Shown: positions 45,910 to 56,560, counted from the first letter of the stretch. The stretch is 64,000 nucleotides of DNA from Anomaloglossus baeobatrachus (GCF_048569485.1 NC_134354.1:81158164-81222163); one strand, 5' to 3'. Notes: generated by a model from the letters alone, not told the origin. Numbers and translations: made by a program.

Positions 45910-46680
45910 CTGAAGCATCCCCAGATCATCACCCATCCTCCACCAAATTTCACAGTGGGTGCAAACCACTGTGGCTTGTCATTGCCATTAGATGACCAGG
46001 TGTTGGGCAAAGCTGAAAATTAGGCTCATCAGAGAAGATTACCTTACTCTAGAACTTGAGCAGGAATTGGGAAGATTAAACTTTGCGAAGGCTGTATGAC
46101 TCAAGCCGCATTCAAGGTTATCCTGGAAAAACAGTTGCTTCCTTCTGCTCAGGCAATGTTCCCCAACTCTGAGGACTGTTTTTTCTAGCAGGACAATCCA
46201 CCATGCCACACAGCTGGGTCAATCAATGTGGGGATGAAGGACAACCACATCAAAACCCTGTCATGGCCAGCCCTATCTCCAGACCTGAACCCCATTGAAA
46301 ACCTCTGGAATGTAATCAAGAGGAAGATGGATAGTCACAAGCCATCAAACAAAGAAGAACTGCTTAAATTTTTGCACCAGGAGTGGCATAAGGTCACCCA
46401 AAAGCAGTGTGAAAGACTGGTGGAAAGCATGCCAAGATGCATGAAAGCTGTGATTAAAAATCATGGTTATTCCACAAAATATTGATTTCTGAATCTTCCT
46501 GAGATAAAACCTTAGTATTGTTGTTTCTAAATGAGTATGAACTTGTTTTCTTTGCATTATTTGAGGTGTGAAAGCAATGCATTGTTTTGTTATTTTGACC
46601 ATTTCTCATTTTCAGAAAATAAATACAAAATGTATTGCTTAGAAATTCGGGGACCTGTTGTCAGCAGTTTATAGAATAAA
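45910..46680. mobile_element. Composite of two Tc1 transposase fragments
   Basis: About 45911-46060 reads, on the minus strand, the Tc1 block around GGGWVMIWGC. From about 46085 the plus strand reads the C-terminal half, with SPDLNPIENLWNVIKRKMDS and RCMKAVIKNHGYSTKY at 46228-46485. Opposite orientations mean an internal rearrangement or two insertions. No intact ends were identified. Confidence 0.7.
46228..46485 (+). pseudogene. Tc1 transposase C-terminal fragment
   Basis: An 85-residue open frame holding the last catalytic block (PDLNPIENLW, with the final acidic residue) and the C-terminal tail of a Tc1 transposase. The N-terminal and first catalytic parts are absent. It is a transposon relic. 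Confidence 0.85.
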
Positions 46681-46839
46681 AGAGCAATTTACATTTTACA
46701 CAAAAATATACCTGTAAAGAGAAAAATCAGAAAAACTGAAAATTTTTGTAGTGATCTTGTGTATGCATGTATGTAGGTGTACGTACACACACGCACTAGC
46801 TTTATAAATGTAGAGGCACATGTTATTATATATCTCAGC
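46681..46839. other. Sequence upstream of the NSUN3 promoter
   Basis: AT-rich with a tgtatg/tacaca-rich patch. No feature called. Confidence 0.4.
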
Positions 46840-47049
46840 CCGTGGTGTGCTGTCTTTGTTCCCGGGCTCGGTATCCGTCTCCTCTGCAGGAGCTCCGGTG
46901 GCGTCAGTGAGGGGCCGGACAGAGGTGCAGCTGCTCCACTCCAGCCCCTCCAGGACGGGGCCGTGCCGGGAGACCGAGGAGAGCCGCACTGGTGACCGGC
47001 CGGAGTGCAGGTGCGGGAAGGCGGTCACTGGCAGTCAAAACACTACTAA

Positions 47050-47068
47050 ACTACAGATCCCAGCATGC
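47050..47068 (+). promoter_or_regulatory. ZNF143/SBS-type site
   Basis: ACTACAGATCCCAGCATGC closely matches the ACTACAATTCCCAGCATGC-type site bound by ZNF143 at vertebrate promoters. A partial inverse match (GCATGCTGGGT) occurs at 47244-47254, over the exon 1 donor. Confidence 0.8.
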
Positions 47069-47075
47069 ACCTCTC

Positions 47076-47109
47076 CCGGAAGTGACGTTGCCCTGTCAGC
47101 AGTCACGTG
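47076..47109 (+). promoter_or_regulatory. ETS, CRE-half and E-box cluster
   Basis: CCGGAAGTGACGT (47076-47088) fuses an ETS site with a CRE half site. TCACGTGA spans 47103-47110 with a perfect CACGTG core. Spacing to the ZNF143 site is typical of a core promoter. Confidence 0.6.
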
Positions 47110-47252
47110 ATCACTGCTTCTCTCGCTTGTTTTCTTTGACCCTTTCGGCTCCGGAGTGTTTCCGCTTCCTTTAGTTACTACACGTGGTTACGGAATGATT
47201 TCGCTCTGTCTGTGATTATATCACGACACTACTGGCTATCGCAGCATGCTGG
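47110..47252 (+). other. NSUN3: NSUN3 exon 1, probably untranslated
   Basis: A strong donor (GCTGG then gtgagtaa) at 47253 ends a CpG-rich stretch just downstream of the promoter motifs. The transcription start is not fixed; about 47110-47180 is likely. Joined to the acceptor at 54816, an ATG at 47246 would open an 11-codon upstream frame that overlaps the main start out of frame. The main frame itself has a TAG directly before its ATG, so exon 1 cannot add N-terminal residues. Confidence 0.55.
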
Positions 47253-47494
47253 GTGAGTAATTACGTAATATACCCGACTTCCCATTACTTGGCTTCGTAC
47301 ATGCGGGTTTGTTGCCTTCCTCATGGTCTGCTCCTCCAGATCTTCTCTGCACACCTGTGTCTGTACGTGACCAGCAGCAGCTGTGATACACAGGTCAGGG
47401 AGCAACAGACCAGGCGTGCTGCTAATTATTGTGTGGTGTATGGGCACAATCATCAGACGATTTACACATTACAGAGCTCATTCCTAACCACGCC

Positions 47495-48262
47495 CACAAC
47501 AAGCAAGACACGCCCACAATACCCCCCCCTGCCAATCAATAAACAAGGCACGCCCACAATAACTACCAATCAATAAACAAGGCACACCCATAATAACCCT
47601 CCCTGCCAATCAATAAACAAGGCACGCCCACAATATCCCTCTCTGCCAATCAATAAACAAGGCACACCCATAATAACCCTCCCTGCCAATCAATAAACAA
47701 GGCGCACACACACAATAACCCTCCCTGCCAATCAATAAACAAGGCACGCCCATAATAACCCTCTCTGCCAATCAATAAACAAGGCACGCCCATAATAACC
47801 CTCTCTGCCAATCAATAAACAAGGCACGCCCACAATATCCCTCTCTGCCAATCAATAAACAAGGCACGCCCATAATAACCCTCTCTGCCAATCAATAAAG
47901 GCACGCCCACAATATCCCTCTCTGCCAATCAATAAACAAGGCACGCCCATAATAACCCTCTCTGCCAATCAATAAAGGCACGCCCACAATATCCCTCTCT
48001 GCCAATCAATAAACAAGGCACGCCCACAATATCCCTCTCTGCCAATCAATAAACAAGGCACGCCCACAATATCCCTCTCTGCCAATCAATAAACAAGGCA
48101 CACACACAATAACCCTCCCTGCTAATCAATAAACAAGGCACACCCAAAATTATGCTCCTGCCAATCAATAAACAAGGCATGCCCATAATAACCCTCCTTA
48201 CCAATCAATAAACAAGAGACGCGCACAATAACACTCCCAGACAATCAATAAACAAGGCACAC
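47495..48262. repeat. 40-bp minisatellite, about 19 units, CCAAT-containing
   Basis: The unit is about 40 bp: ccctctctgCCAATCAATAA followed by acaaggcacgcccacaatat. Copies vary slightly (cccat/cccac, a 4-bp loss of aaca in two units). Each unit carries a CCAAT box, an AATAAACAA string and a CACGCCC box. It sits 250 bp inside the transcribed region of NSUN3. Confidence 0.92.
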
Positions 48263-48410
48263 CCCTTCAGTAAGTAAACCCCTCCTACAGTAGGCAGGGC
48301 CCCCTACAGAATCCTGGATTAGGCCCTGATTCCTCCAGTTGGTGCCTTTATATGAGGGCCATTGGTTCAGGATCGTGTGTCAGAGAGAATTCCAGAGACT
48401 TTGCAACCAC

Positions 48411-49710
48411 AGGAGATGAGTCCAGAGCATCTCCAACCACAGGAGATGAGTCCAGAGCATCTCCAACCACGGGAGATGAGTCCAGAGCATCTCCAACCAC
48501 GGGAGATGAGTCCAGAGCATCCCCAACCACGGGAGATGAGTCCAGAGCATCTCCAACCACAGGAGATGAGTCCAGAGCATCTCCAACCACGGGAGATGAG
48601 TCCAGAGCATCTCCAACCACGGGAGATGAGTCCAGAGCATCCCCAACCACGGGAGATGAGTCCAGAGCATCTCCAACCACAGGAGATGAGTCCAGAGCAT
48701 CTCCAACCACGGGAGATGAGTCCAGAGCATCTCCAACCACGGGAGATGAGTCCAGAGCATCTCCAACCACGGGAGATGAGTCCAGAGCATCCCCAACCAC
48801 GGGAGATGAGTCCAGAGCATCTCCAACCACGGGAGATGAGTCCAGAGCATCTCCAACCACGGGAGATGAGTCCAGAGCATCTCCAACCACGGGAGATGAG
48901 TCCAGAGCATCTCCAACCACGGGAGATGAGTCCAGAGCATCTCCAACCACGGGAGATGAGTCCAGAGCATCTCCAACCACGGGAGATGAGTCCAGAGCAT
49001 CCCCAACCACGGGAGATGAGTCCAGAGCATCTCCAACCCCGGGAGATGAGTCCAGAGCATCCCCAACCACGGGAGATGAGTCCAGAGCATCTCCAACCAC
49101 GGGAGATGAGTCCAGAGCATCTCCAACCACGGGAGATGAGTCCAGAGCATCTCCAACCACGGGAGATGAGTCCAGAGCATCTCCAACCACGGGAGATGAG
49201 TCCAGAGCATCTCCAACCACGGGAGATGAGTCCAGAGCATCTCCAACCACGGGAGATGAGTCCAGAGCATCTCCAACCACGGGAGATGAGTCCAGAGCAT
49301 CTCCAACCACGGGAGATGAGTCCAGAGCATCTCCAACCACGGGAGATGAGTCCAGAGCATCTCCAACCACGGGAGATGAGTCCAGAGCATCCCCAACCAC
49401 GGGAGATGAGTCCAGAGCATCCCCAACCACGGGAGATGAGTCCAGAGCATCTCCAACCACGGGAGATGAGTCCAGAGCATCTCCAACCACGGGAGATGAG
49501 TCCAGAGCATCTCCAACCACGGGAGATGAGTCCAGAGCATCCCCAACCACGGGAGATGAGTCCAGAGCATCTCCAACCACGGGAGATGAGTCCAGAGCAT
49601 CTCCAACCACGGGAGATGAGTCCAGAGCATCTCCAACCACGGGAGATGAGTCCAGAGCATCTCCAACCACGGGAGATGAGTCCAGAGCATCTCCAACCAC
49701 AGGAAACAAT
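48411..49710. repeat. 30-bp minisatellite, about 43 units
   Basis: The unit TCCAGAGCATCTCCAACCAC plus gggagatgag repeats 43 times with only three variable positions (ctcc/cccc, acagg/acggg, one accc). Units 1-8 form a 120-bp higher-order pattern. Since 30 is a multiple of three, five frames stay open for about 460 codons on both strands. These are not genes. Confidence 0.95.
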
Positions 49711-50779
49711 TCCAGAAACGCTGCAGCCATTGTAGCACATTAAAGCCATGCAGCCTGCTCACAGTAGCACAAGCAACATGTGGTGTTGTTGTGCTGAAAA
49801 ACATCCGGGACACTTTGGAGAAATGGCGACTGGTTCCACAACCTAATTAATGTAACATTGAGCTCTTAGTGCACCTGGAATGAAGTCTATAGCGTCCGGC
49901 CGCCTTAGGCTACATGCGCACGCTGCAGTTTTTTCTGCACACAAACTGCAACCAAAACTGCTCCTTATCAGAGAGAGCCTGGAAATGTCCCAAAAAACGG
50001 TTGTAACACTGGCGCATTTTGGGTGTGTTTTTGACATTGCGTTTTTTTAAAGGAGAAACAAAATATGATAGGATAGGATAATGGATAGATAGCTAGAAGA
50101 GATAATAGAAAGAATAGCTAGATGGATAGATACATAATAAGAACATATAGATTAGATAATAAGAAAGAACAGAAAGAATACATAGAAAGAAATAATAAAA
50201 TAGCTTGATAGAAGGATAGCCAGCTTGGTTAGCTTTTTTTTTAATTTTTTTGGGGTAAAAAAAAATAACATGGCCCCCCCCCATTTTTCATATCCAGCAC
50301 AGGAACAGCAGCAGCTGCAGGCTGCAACCCTCAGCTCTCTGCTGTACCTTGGCTGGTTATGAAAAATAGAGGGGATCCCACACTTTTTGTTTTATTATAT
50401 GATTTATTAAAAAAAAAATGATGTGGGATCCCCTCATTTTTCTAATACCAGCCAAGGTACAGCAGACAACTGGGGGCTAATATTATTAGGGTGGGAAGGG
50501 CCATAGTTATTTGGCCCTTTCCAGCCTAAGAATAGCAGCCCAGAGCTGCCCCAGAAGTGGCGCATCCATAAGATGCGCCAATTCTGGCGCTGGACCCGGC
50601 TCTTCCCATTGCTCTGGTGCCGTGGCAATCAGGGTAATAAGGAGTTATATTGTCCATATACTACAGGAGACCATGGGACCACAGTAATTAGTGCAGATGG
50701 CCCTTGCTGGGTATGTGGCTCTTACCACATAATATGTGGCTACCTTTGATGCTTATGTAAAAATGTTTTCTTTTACGTA
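49711..50779. repeat. MITE fragment, GATA-rich DNA and an inverted repeat
   Basis: GGCTACATGCGCACGCTGCAG at about 49910 looks like one end of a TTA-flanked MITE without a partner. 50061-50220 is rich in gata/agaa steps. 50340-50464 is an inverted repeat (GCTGTACCTTGGCTGG against its inverse). It leads into a frog repeat body at about 50465-50660 that recurs at 61010-61200. Confidence 0.6.
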
Positions 50780-51716
50780 CAGTACAGACCAAAAGTTTGG
50801 ACACACATTCTCATCTCTAGAACAACTATTAAGAGGAGACTTTGTGGATCAGCAGGCCTTCATGGTAAAATAGCTGCTAGGAAACCACTGCTAAGGACAG
50901 GCAACAAGCAGAAGAGACTTGTTTGGGCTAAAGAACACAGTGAATGGACATTAGACCAGTGGAAATCTGTGCTTTGGTCTGATGAGTCCAAATTTGAGAT
51001 CTTTGGATCCAATCACCGTGTCTTTGTAGAAAAGCTGAACGGATGGACTCTACATGCCTGGTTCCCACCGTGAAGCATGGAGGAGGAGGTGTGATGGTGT
51101 GGGGGTGCTTTGCTGGTGACACTGTTGGGGATTTTTTCAAAATTGAAGGCATACAGAACCAGCATGGCTACCACAGCATCTTGCAGCGGTGTGCTATTCC
51201 ATCCGGTTTGCGTTTAGTTGGACCATCATTTATTTTTCAACAGGACAATGACCCCAAACACACCTCCAGGCTGTGTAAGGGCTATTTAACTAAGAAGGAG
51301 AGTGATGGGGTGCTATGACAGATGACCTGGTCTCCACAGTCACCAGACCTGAACCCAATCGAGATGGTTTGGGGTGAGCTGGACTGCAGAGTGAAGGCAA
51401 AAGGGCCAACAAGTGCTAAGCATCTCTGGGAACTCCTTCAAGACTGTTGTAAAACCATTTCCGGAGACTACCTCTTGAAGCTCATCAAGAGAATGCCAAG
51501 AGCGTGCAAAGCAGTAATCAAAGCAAAAGGTGGCTACTCTGAAGAACCTAGAATATAAGACATATTTTCAGTTGTTTCACACTTTTTTAAGTATTTCAAT
51601 CCATGTTTTTATTCATAGTTTTGATGTCTTTAATGTGAGTCTACAATTTTTAGAGTCATGAAAATAAAGAAAACTCTTTGAATGAGAAGGTGTGTCCAAA
51701 CCTTTGGTCTGTACTG
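50780..51716 (+). mobile_element. Tc1-like DNA transposon, non-autonomous, clear ends
   Basis: Ends CAGTACAGACCAAAAGTTTG at 50780 and its inverse ...GGTCTGTACTG at 51716, flanked by TA (50778-50779, 51717-51718). At 937 bp it is shorter than a full Tc1. The plus strand holds the catalytic half of a transposase (51043-51318 with GGGVMVWGCF and QQDNDPKHTS; 51322-51558 with SPDLNPIEMVWGELD). Frames are interrupted by a stop near 51319, and the N-terminal DNA-binding half is largely missing. A recent but dead copy. Confidence 0.92.
51043..51558 (+). pseudogene. Tc1 transposase remnant
   Basis: Two consecutive pieces in the same frame, separated by a stop codon, carry the DDE-type catalytic blocks (WGCFAGDTVGDFF, FQQDNDPKHTS, PDLNPIEMVW) and the tail RMPRACKAVIKAKGGYS. 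The paired-like DNA-binding N-terminus is missing apart from a scrap at 50815-51040. Not functional. Confidence 0.88.
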
Positions 51717-51773
51717 TACATTTTTGGTGGCCGTGTTTTGACCATACACGTTTCGCATACATTTGTAATGCTA

Positions 51774-51944
51774 AGGCCACGTTTTTTACCTCCTGTATTT
51801 GTAGCCAAAACCAGGAGATTGTTATAAATCCAGCAGTGGTACTTGTGTTTCTATTGTACTTTTCCTCTGATAATTCCACTCCTGGTTTTGTCTACAAATA
51901 CTGAGGTAAAAACCTCACCAAATATTCAACGTGTGCACAGGCCC
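51774..51944. mobile_element. Small palindromic MITE
   Basis: Ends GGCCACGTTTTTTACCTC and the inverse-like GAGGTAAAAACCTC...CGTGTGCACAGGCCC. The interior caggag/ctcctg blocks also pair. Duplication not clear. Confidence 0.5.
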
Positions 51945-53247
51945 TTAGATAACCACATTGATTCCGTATTGACCGCTGTCCCCCATATGCTGGCCTCATG
52001 TGAGTGCTTCCTTGCCCCGTCTCTTCCATGTCGAATATATAGGTTTTGCTGCAGTCTTTTCTTCTGATTTTCTCTGGATGGATGAACGTTCCTTATGTTC
52101 TCAAATCTTCATTTGTTCAGTTTTATGGAGAATTGGAAATCCCATTAATTAGGAAGAACAAAGCCCTTCACAAATGAGACTGAATACCCGACCTTTTCTC
52201 GTCAATAAACTTTAGCCTTTTTTACAATTTGGTTTTCTACTCTTCTAAACCTTGTAGTCACAATTCTCATAGTGCAGTTATACAGTCTTCAGGTGGTGGC
52301 CACCTGGGAGCTAGGGCTAGACGGTGCCTCTTGGTGCTTCGTAGGTCTTGTGGCCAAAGATCTTTGTGTCCTGCTGCTATATTGCCGTGTAATTGTGGGC
52401 ACTTGGTACATCTCAACCACTAGAAGTTGCAAAAAGTTGGAACCAGTTGGATTTTATGCGACTTGCTTCTTGGTGACCTGAGCGATGATTGACCGAACAA
52501 TCTGTGTTACCATGAAGCCCCAGCCCGATACAGCGGAGGTGGGACTGGTCCGGTTGGATCGGGGTCTTTGTTTCTCTGCTAAATTCTCAGTCACATCTCA
52601 GGCCAAGTTGTTGTCTGATCCGTCCTGGTTCTCGTGTTCAAGGCTCACAATTCACTGCACATGTTGCCAGTCTATTACATATTTATTTATGGCCACATGC
52701 AATGTGAGATAAGCATCTGTCTTCTGAGGAGAGGGCACCATATGGCCCACGTTGTCTATGGGCTTCTTGTTTGGTGCTGTAGTGGCATTGCAAGGAAGTC
52801 TGCAGAGGTCATAATCCAAAAATATCTAGTGATAGCAGAGAAGAGGGAAATGCTTATTCACTCCGGAACGTGAGAATAATAAAATGGAAAATGCCGGGTC
52901 TCATTGGAGTTTCACTTCAACACCTTTCAGACACTAAAGTGTGGCTGTCATGGCCGTGTCCAGTATCTATAGTCAGAAGTGGTGGCTGACAAATCCAAAA
53001 TTGTCATGTGCTACCTACAGTTATGGACATTCCCTCTTGGCAGAGATCTCACTTGATCATCCAGCAGTCAGTATGTAGTTATGGAAAGTTTCTTGGAGCT
53101 GGATGATGTCTTCCAGAAGAATAAGGAAGATCCTTCACTTTTATAAGCCTGTACCCAGGAACCAGGCTGCTGTTGGGCATCTGGATCACTGGGCAGCTTT
53201 CTGGAAGTGGTGATAGCCAAGCAGTGTTGCACTTAATAGAGTGCAAG

Positions 53248-53996
53248 AGAGGGGAGCCAGCACAATCTGAAAATGGCATGCATCATATAAAAAGTGCAAA
53301 TTCACAGATTTATTCCAACTGTACTGTAATATAAATGAGATTTTTAGCAAATAATTGATCAATTCTTTGAGCCACCCCTGCCAACGTCACGGCAAATCTC
53401 AATAGGGGGGTCCTACACTATATTCTGTATTTCATGTGCCATGCGGCCTCAATTCTGGTGACTGACCATCACCATACCATGCACGCCTGATTTTGGTTTG
53501 CAATGTATTCCTCCTGTTGGTAGCTGTTCAGATTCAGTTACCTCACCCCTTTCCACAGGCATTGCTAATTAAGCACCATTCTTGGATCTGGTCCGCCTTT
53601 ATCAATGGTTGCTGTCTGGCACTGGGAGGGTCAGTTCTGATATAGTCCTGGTATGTGTAGAGCTTGCTCCACATGCTGGGACCTGGGCTGGTCTCTATCC
53701 ACAATTGCCTTTTTTGCAACATGGAAGCGGCTATACACAGGTTACAGGTATGTGTGCTCCATTATGGTTCTGCTTTTAACTTATCTAGGAGGCCGCATGG
53801 CACATGAAATACAGAATGTAGAGTAGGACCCCCCTATTGAGATTTGCCGTGACGTTGGCAGGGGTGGCTCAAAAAAATGATCAATTATTTGCTAAAAATC
53901 TCATTTTTTTTATTATAGTACAGTTGGAATAAATCTGTGAATTTGCACTTTTTATATGATGCATGCCAATTTCAGATCGTGCTGGCTCCTTTTTCT
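53248..53996. mobile_element. Foldback element with perfect 16-bp target duplication
   Basis: CTTAATAGAGTGCAAG occurs at 53232-53247 and 53997-54012. Between them lie arms of about 230 bp that are near-perfect inverses (GGAGCCAGCACAATCTGAAA at the left, its inverse at the right), around a 350-bp centre. No coding sequence. A 16-bp duplication is longer than usual for cut-and-paste transposons and points to another mechanism. Family unknown. Confidence 0.8.
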
Positions 53997-54816
53997 CTTA
54001 ATAGAGTGCAAGTAGGGACCCATCTAAAAGGAACCTGTGTTCTTCTAAAACGCTATATGCCTGCAGATATAGGGGTATTCTGTAGTCAAATCACTATTGA
54101 GTCATGTCTGCCAGCTTCCTGGAGCAGCTGTTGCAGAGAGAAAATAAAGTTATGTTCTCCCTGCAGCCACTCTTTTTCTGTCAACAGGCCAGTGCTGGGG
54201 GGTTTAGTCACTACACAGTGAGCACACTGTAATCACATTGATGGGCAGCAGGTTGTCAGTGCCTGTGAGTGATTTCAGCACTCTCACTGTACAGTGTGTG
54301 ATTACTGTGACTGCTTCTTGCCACACCCTAATGACTAGAAGCAAGCGGCTGCAGGGAGGACATAAGTTCATTTTCCCCCCAGTGTCCGCTGCACTAGTAA
54401 GCCAGCCAGGAATGATTGTGAGCACCTGCAGATTACCACATGATGAGATCGTGGACTTATACATTTTGATTAAAATACTTTGTCAGAGCTGAATGTTCAC
54501 GATTGAAAATGTTGCTTACCTGCAGTAGCTGAATGTATAATATTTGGTTGTGACGTCCGTATCTTTTTGTCTACAGTGTTGATTTACCAACAACTTAGGT
54601 TTAGAGCCTGCACCATCATAAATCACAGACTACATCAAATGCAGATTAGCACAGTAGTCCATAGTGAAATACATGGGCACAACTCCTCCACTGCACCCCA
54701 TCTCCTTACTATCAAATCATTCGGTAGAGATGGCGGCCGTCAGTACGGCCATGGCACCACTTATTCGTTAGATCCACTTTGCCTTAAACCTAAATTGTAC
54801 CTCTTTCTGTTTCCAG

Positions 54817-54927
54817 GGTCCTGTACAAATAGATGGCGCGGCTGAGGAGACAGATTTGTCGTGTGGTGCTGGATTACTTTGATAAAACCTATGCGGCCGA
54901 GCTGGGGGATCAGTGGCAAACGGTCAG
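54817..54927 (+). CDS. NSUN3: NSUN3 exon with start codon
   Basis: After a clear acceptor (tctgtttccag, ending 54816) come 16 untranslated bases ending in an in-frame TAG. The ATG is at 54833. Coding runs to 54927 and ends ACGGTCAG then gtgagg, a strong donor in phase 2. The 31 complete codons read MARLRRQICRVVLDYFDKTY then AAELGDQWQTV, matching the N-terminal region of vertebrate NSUN3 (human ..LAKQICKVVLDHFEKQY..). NSUN3 is the mitochondrial RNA m5C methyltransferase that modifies C34 of tRNA-Met, the first step to 5-formylcytidine. The frog-type N-terminus is a few residues shorter than human but is basic and could still serve as targeting sequence. Confidence 0.92.
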
Positions 54928-55967
54928 GTGAGGTTAATGCTGAAGATACAAAATCTTTACGACATATTGGAACATACTTGGCAGCTTTCTTAAAGCACCA
55001 CACCAGCGATTGTTTTATTTTACCGCTGAAGTGGCGCTTTTAATCCAAGGTCCCTGCCCCTGGTCGTATAGTGGCCCTCCGGTGGTATCACCATTTACCG
55101 GCACTGATCCACTCAGTCTCTACCATCCCCCCCCCATCTCACAGTGGCTCTAGCAGTTTCAGGCAGGTTGGAAGTATTGACGTCCTGGCCAACCACGAGT
55201 CGCCTGACAATTAATGGCCTCATCAGTCAGATCACTGGTGGTCTTGACTTCTTCACCTCCAAAGCACCAGAGACTGTTGGTGACCTATTTGTGACCTGCC
55301 GGCTTCTCCAGTGTTTCATGAAGGTAACAACACAAAAAAAGTCTATGAGAGCCTCGTTCTGGCTCTCATAGACTTGCATTGAGCGCCTGTGACATAACTT
55401 CTTACTTCCGGTTGGTCAGAAATTACAGTCACAAGATGGCACTGTAGGACCAGTGCAAGGCTGAAAAACGTGAAGACGCTGGAGGATGACCATAAGACCG
55501 GTGGCAGGAGACTTAGTGTCATGATCCAGCTCTGGCCTGGTCATGTCAGGGGTTAACTTCCTTTACCTTGTTCTGGATCCCAGGACACTATATCTTGTCT
55601 CTTCACCTATGGTTCAATGGCAGTGATATTCTGCCTTGTAGCATGTATACTGGCTCTGGTGAGTGTTCCCGATCTGTCCTGCCTCCCTGCTACTGTGTCT
55701 TGACTTGTACCCTCCCCCGTTCATCTGTGCACGGTGCCTGACTTCCCCTCCTATCTGTTGTTTTTTGTGTTTCCCGCAGCATTCCTGATCTCCCTGCTTC
55801 TGACTGTTGTGTTTTCTGACTTGATTGTGATACTCCTCTTGCAGTGACTTGGCTTTCCTGGCCAGACCCTGACTGTTTAACTACTCTATTGCCCCCTGGT
55901 GGTTCGCCTGTTAACTGCCTGCTGAAGTTACGCTGCTGTACTTCAGCTGCCTTTCTGTTAGTGTGAC
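54928..55967 (+). other. NSUN3 intron 2, first part
   Basis: No gene. A small hairpin (GTCTATGAGAGCC against its inverse) lies at 55341-55373. The rest is unremarkable. Confidence 0.5.
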
Positions 55968-56479
55968 TTAAGGCCGCTTTACACGCTTCCAGGGTCACAG
56001 AATTTGTGACGCACATCCGGCTGCGTTAGCGATGCCGTTGCGTGTGACACCTATGAGCGATTTTGAATCGTCGCAAAAACGTTCAAAATCGCTCATCTGT
56101 GACATGCCCCCCTATTCTCGATTATCGTTGCTGCTGCATGTACGATGTTGCTCGTCGTTCCTGCGGCAGCACACATCACTATGTGTGACACCGCAGGAAC
56201 GAGGAAACTCACCTTACCTGCGGCCGCTGGCAATGCGGAAGGAAGGAGGTGGGCGGGATGTTCCGGCTGCTCATCTCCTCCCCTCCTTTTCTATTGGGCA
56301 GCGGTTCAGTGATGCTGCAGCGATGTCGCTGAGCAGGTATGTGCGTGTGCCGCTGCCGTAGCGATAATGTTCGCTACGACAGCGATCACCACATATTGGC
56401 CGTACGACGGGGGCGGGTGCTATCGCGCTCATTATCGCCTGCAAATGCTAGCAATGTCGCAGCGTGTAAAGCGATCTTT
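55968..56479. mobile_element. Palindromic MITE of the TTTACACG family (copy 2)
   Basis: Ends AGGCCGCTTTACACGCTTCC and ...AGCGTGTAAAGCGATCT, with TTA-like flanks. It shares interior blocks (gacgcacatccggctgcgtt, ggaaggaggtgggcgggatg) with the copies at 19469, 56561 and 57871. Confidence 0.75.
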
Positions 56480-56560
56480 AGTCTCTCCTTCACTACTCTG
56501 CTGCCACCTAGTGGGGAATATCCTGTACTAGGTCTTACTAGCCCTTTATACAGCATGACA

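Larger units (their letters stand above)
46840..47252 (+). promoter_or_regulatory. NSUN3: NSUN3 CpG-rich promoter and first-exon region
   Basis: The only clearly CpG-rich, non-repeat stretch between the two genes. It carries ACTACAGATCCCAGCATGC (a ZNF143/SBS-type site), CCGGAAGT (ETS), TGACGT (CRE half site) and CACGTG. There is no TATA box. This is the usual make-up of a housekeeping, often bidirectional, vertebrate promoter. It lies 7.6 kb upstream of the NSUN3 start codon, on the same strand. No convincing gene leaves it leftwards. Confidence 0.75.
47253..54816 (+). other. NSUN3: NSUN3 intron 1
   Basis: About 7.6 kb between the inferred first exon and the start-codon exon. It contains two large minisatellites, GATA-rich DNA, a Tc1-like element, a foldback with 16-bp duplications and smaller MITEs, all listed separately. 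Stretches 51945-53231 and 54013-54816 hold nothing I recognise. Confidence 0.6.

Noticed and set aside
46696-47110. Open frames on both strands across the CpG-rich NSUN3 promoter
   Set aside because: Composition-driven (few stops in GC-rich DNA). No family similarity, and no donor site for a leftward gene was found.
47495-49710. CRISPR-like array of short repeats
   Set aside because: Units are directly abutting with no unique spacers, and the context is a vertebrate intron. They are minisatellites.
48348-49813. Five long open frames (457-477 codons) on both strands
   Set aside because: All come from a 30-bp tandem repeat whose unit length is a multiple of three. The peptides are simple decamers, and no splice or start context supports a gene.
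50061-50230. Possible GATA-factor enhancer
   Set aside because: The gata strings come from a degenerate simple repeat next to other low-complexity DNA. Nothing else suggests regulation.
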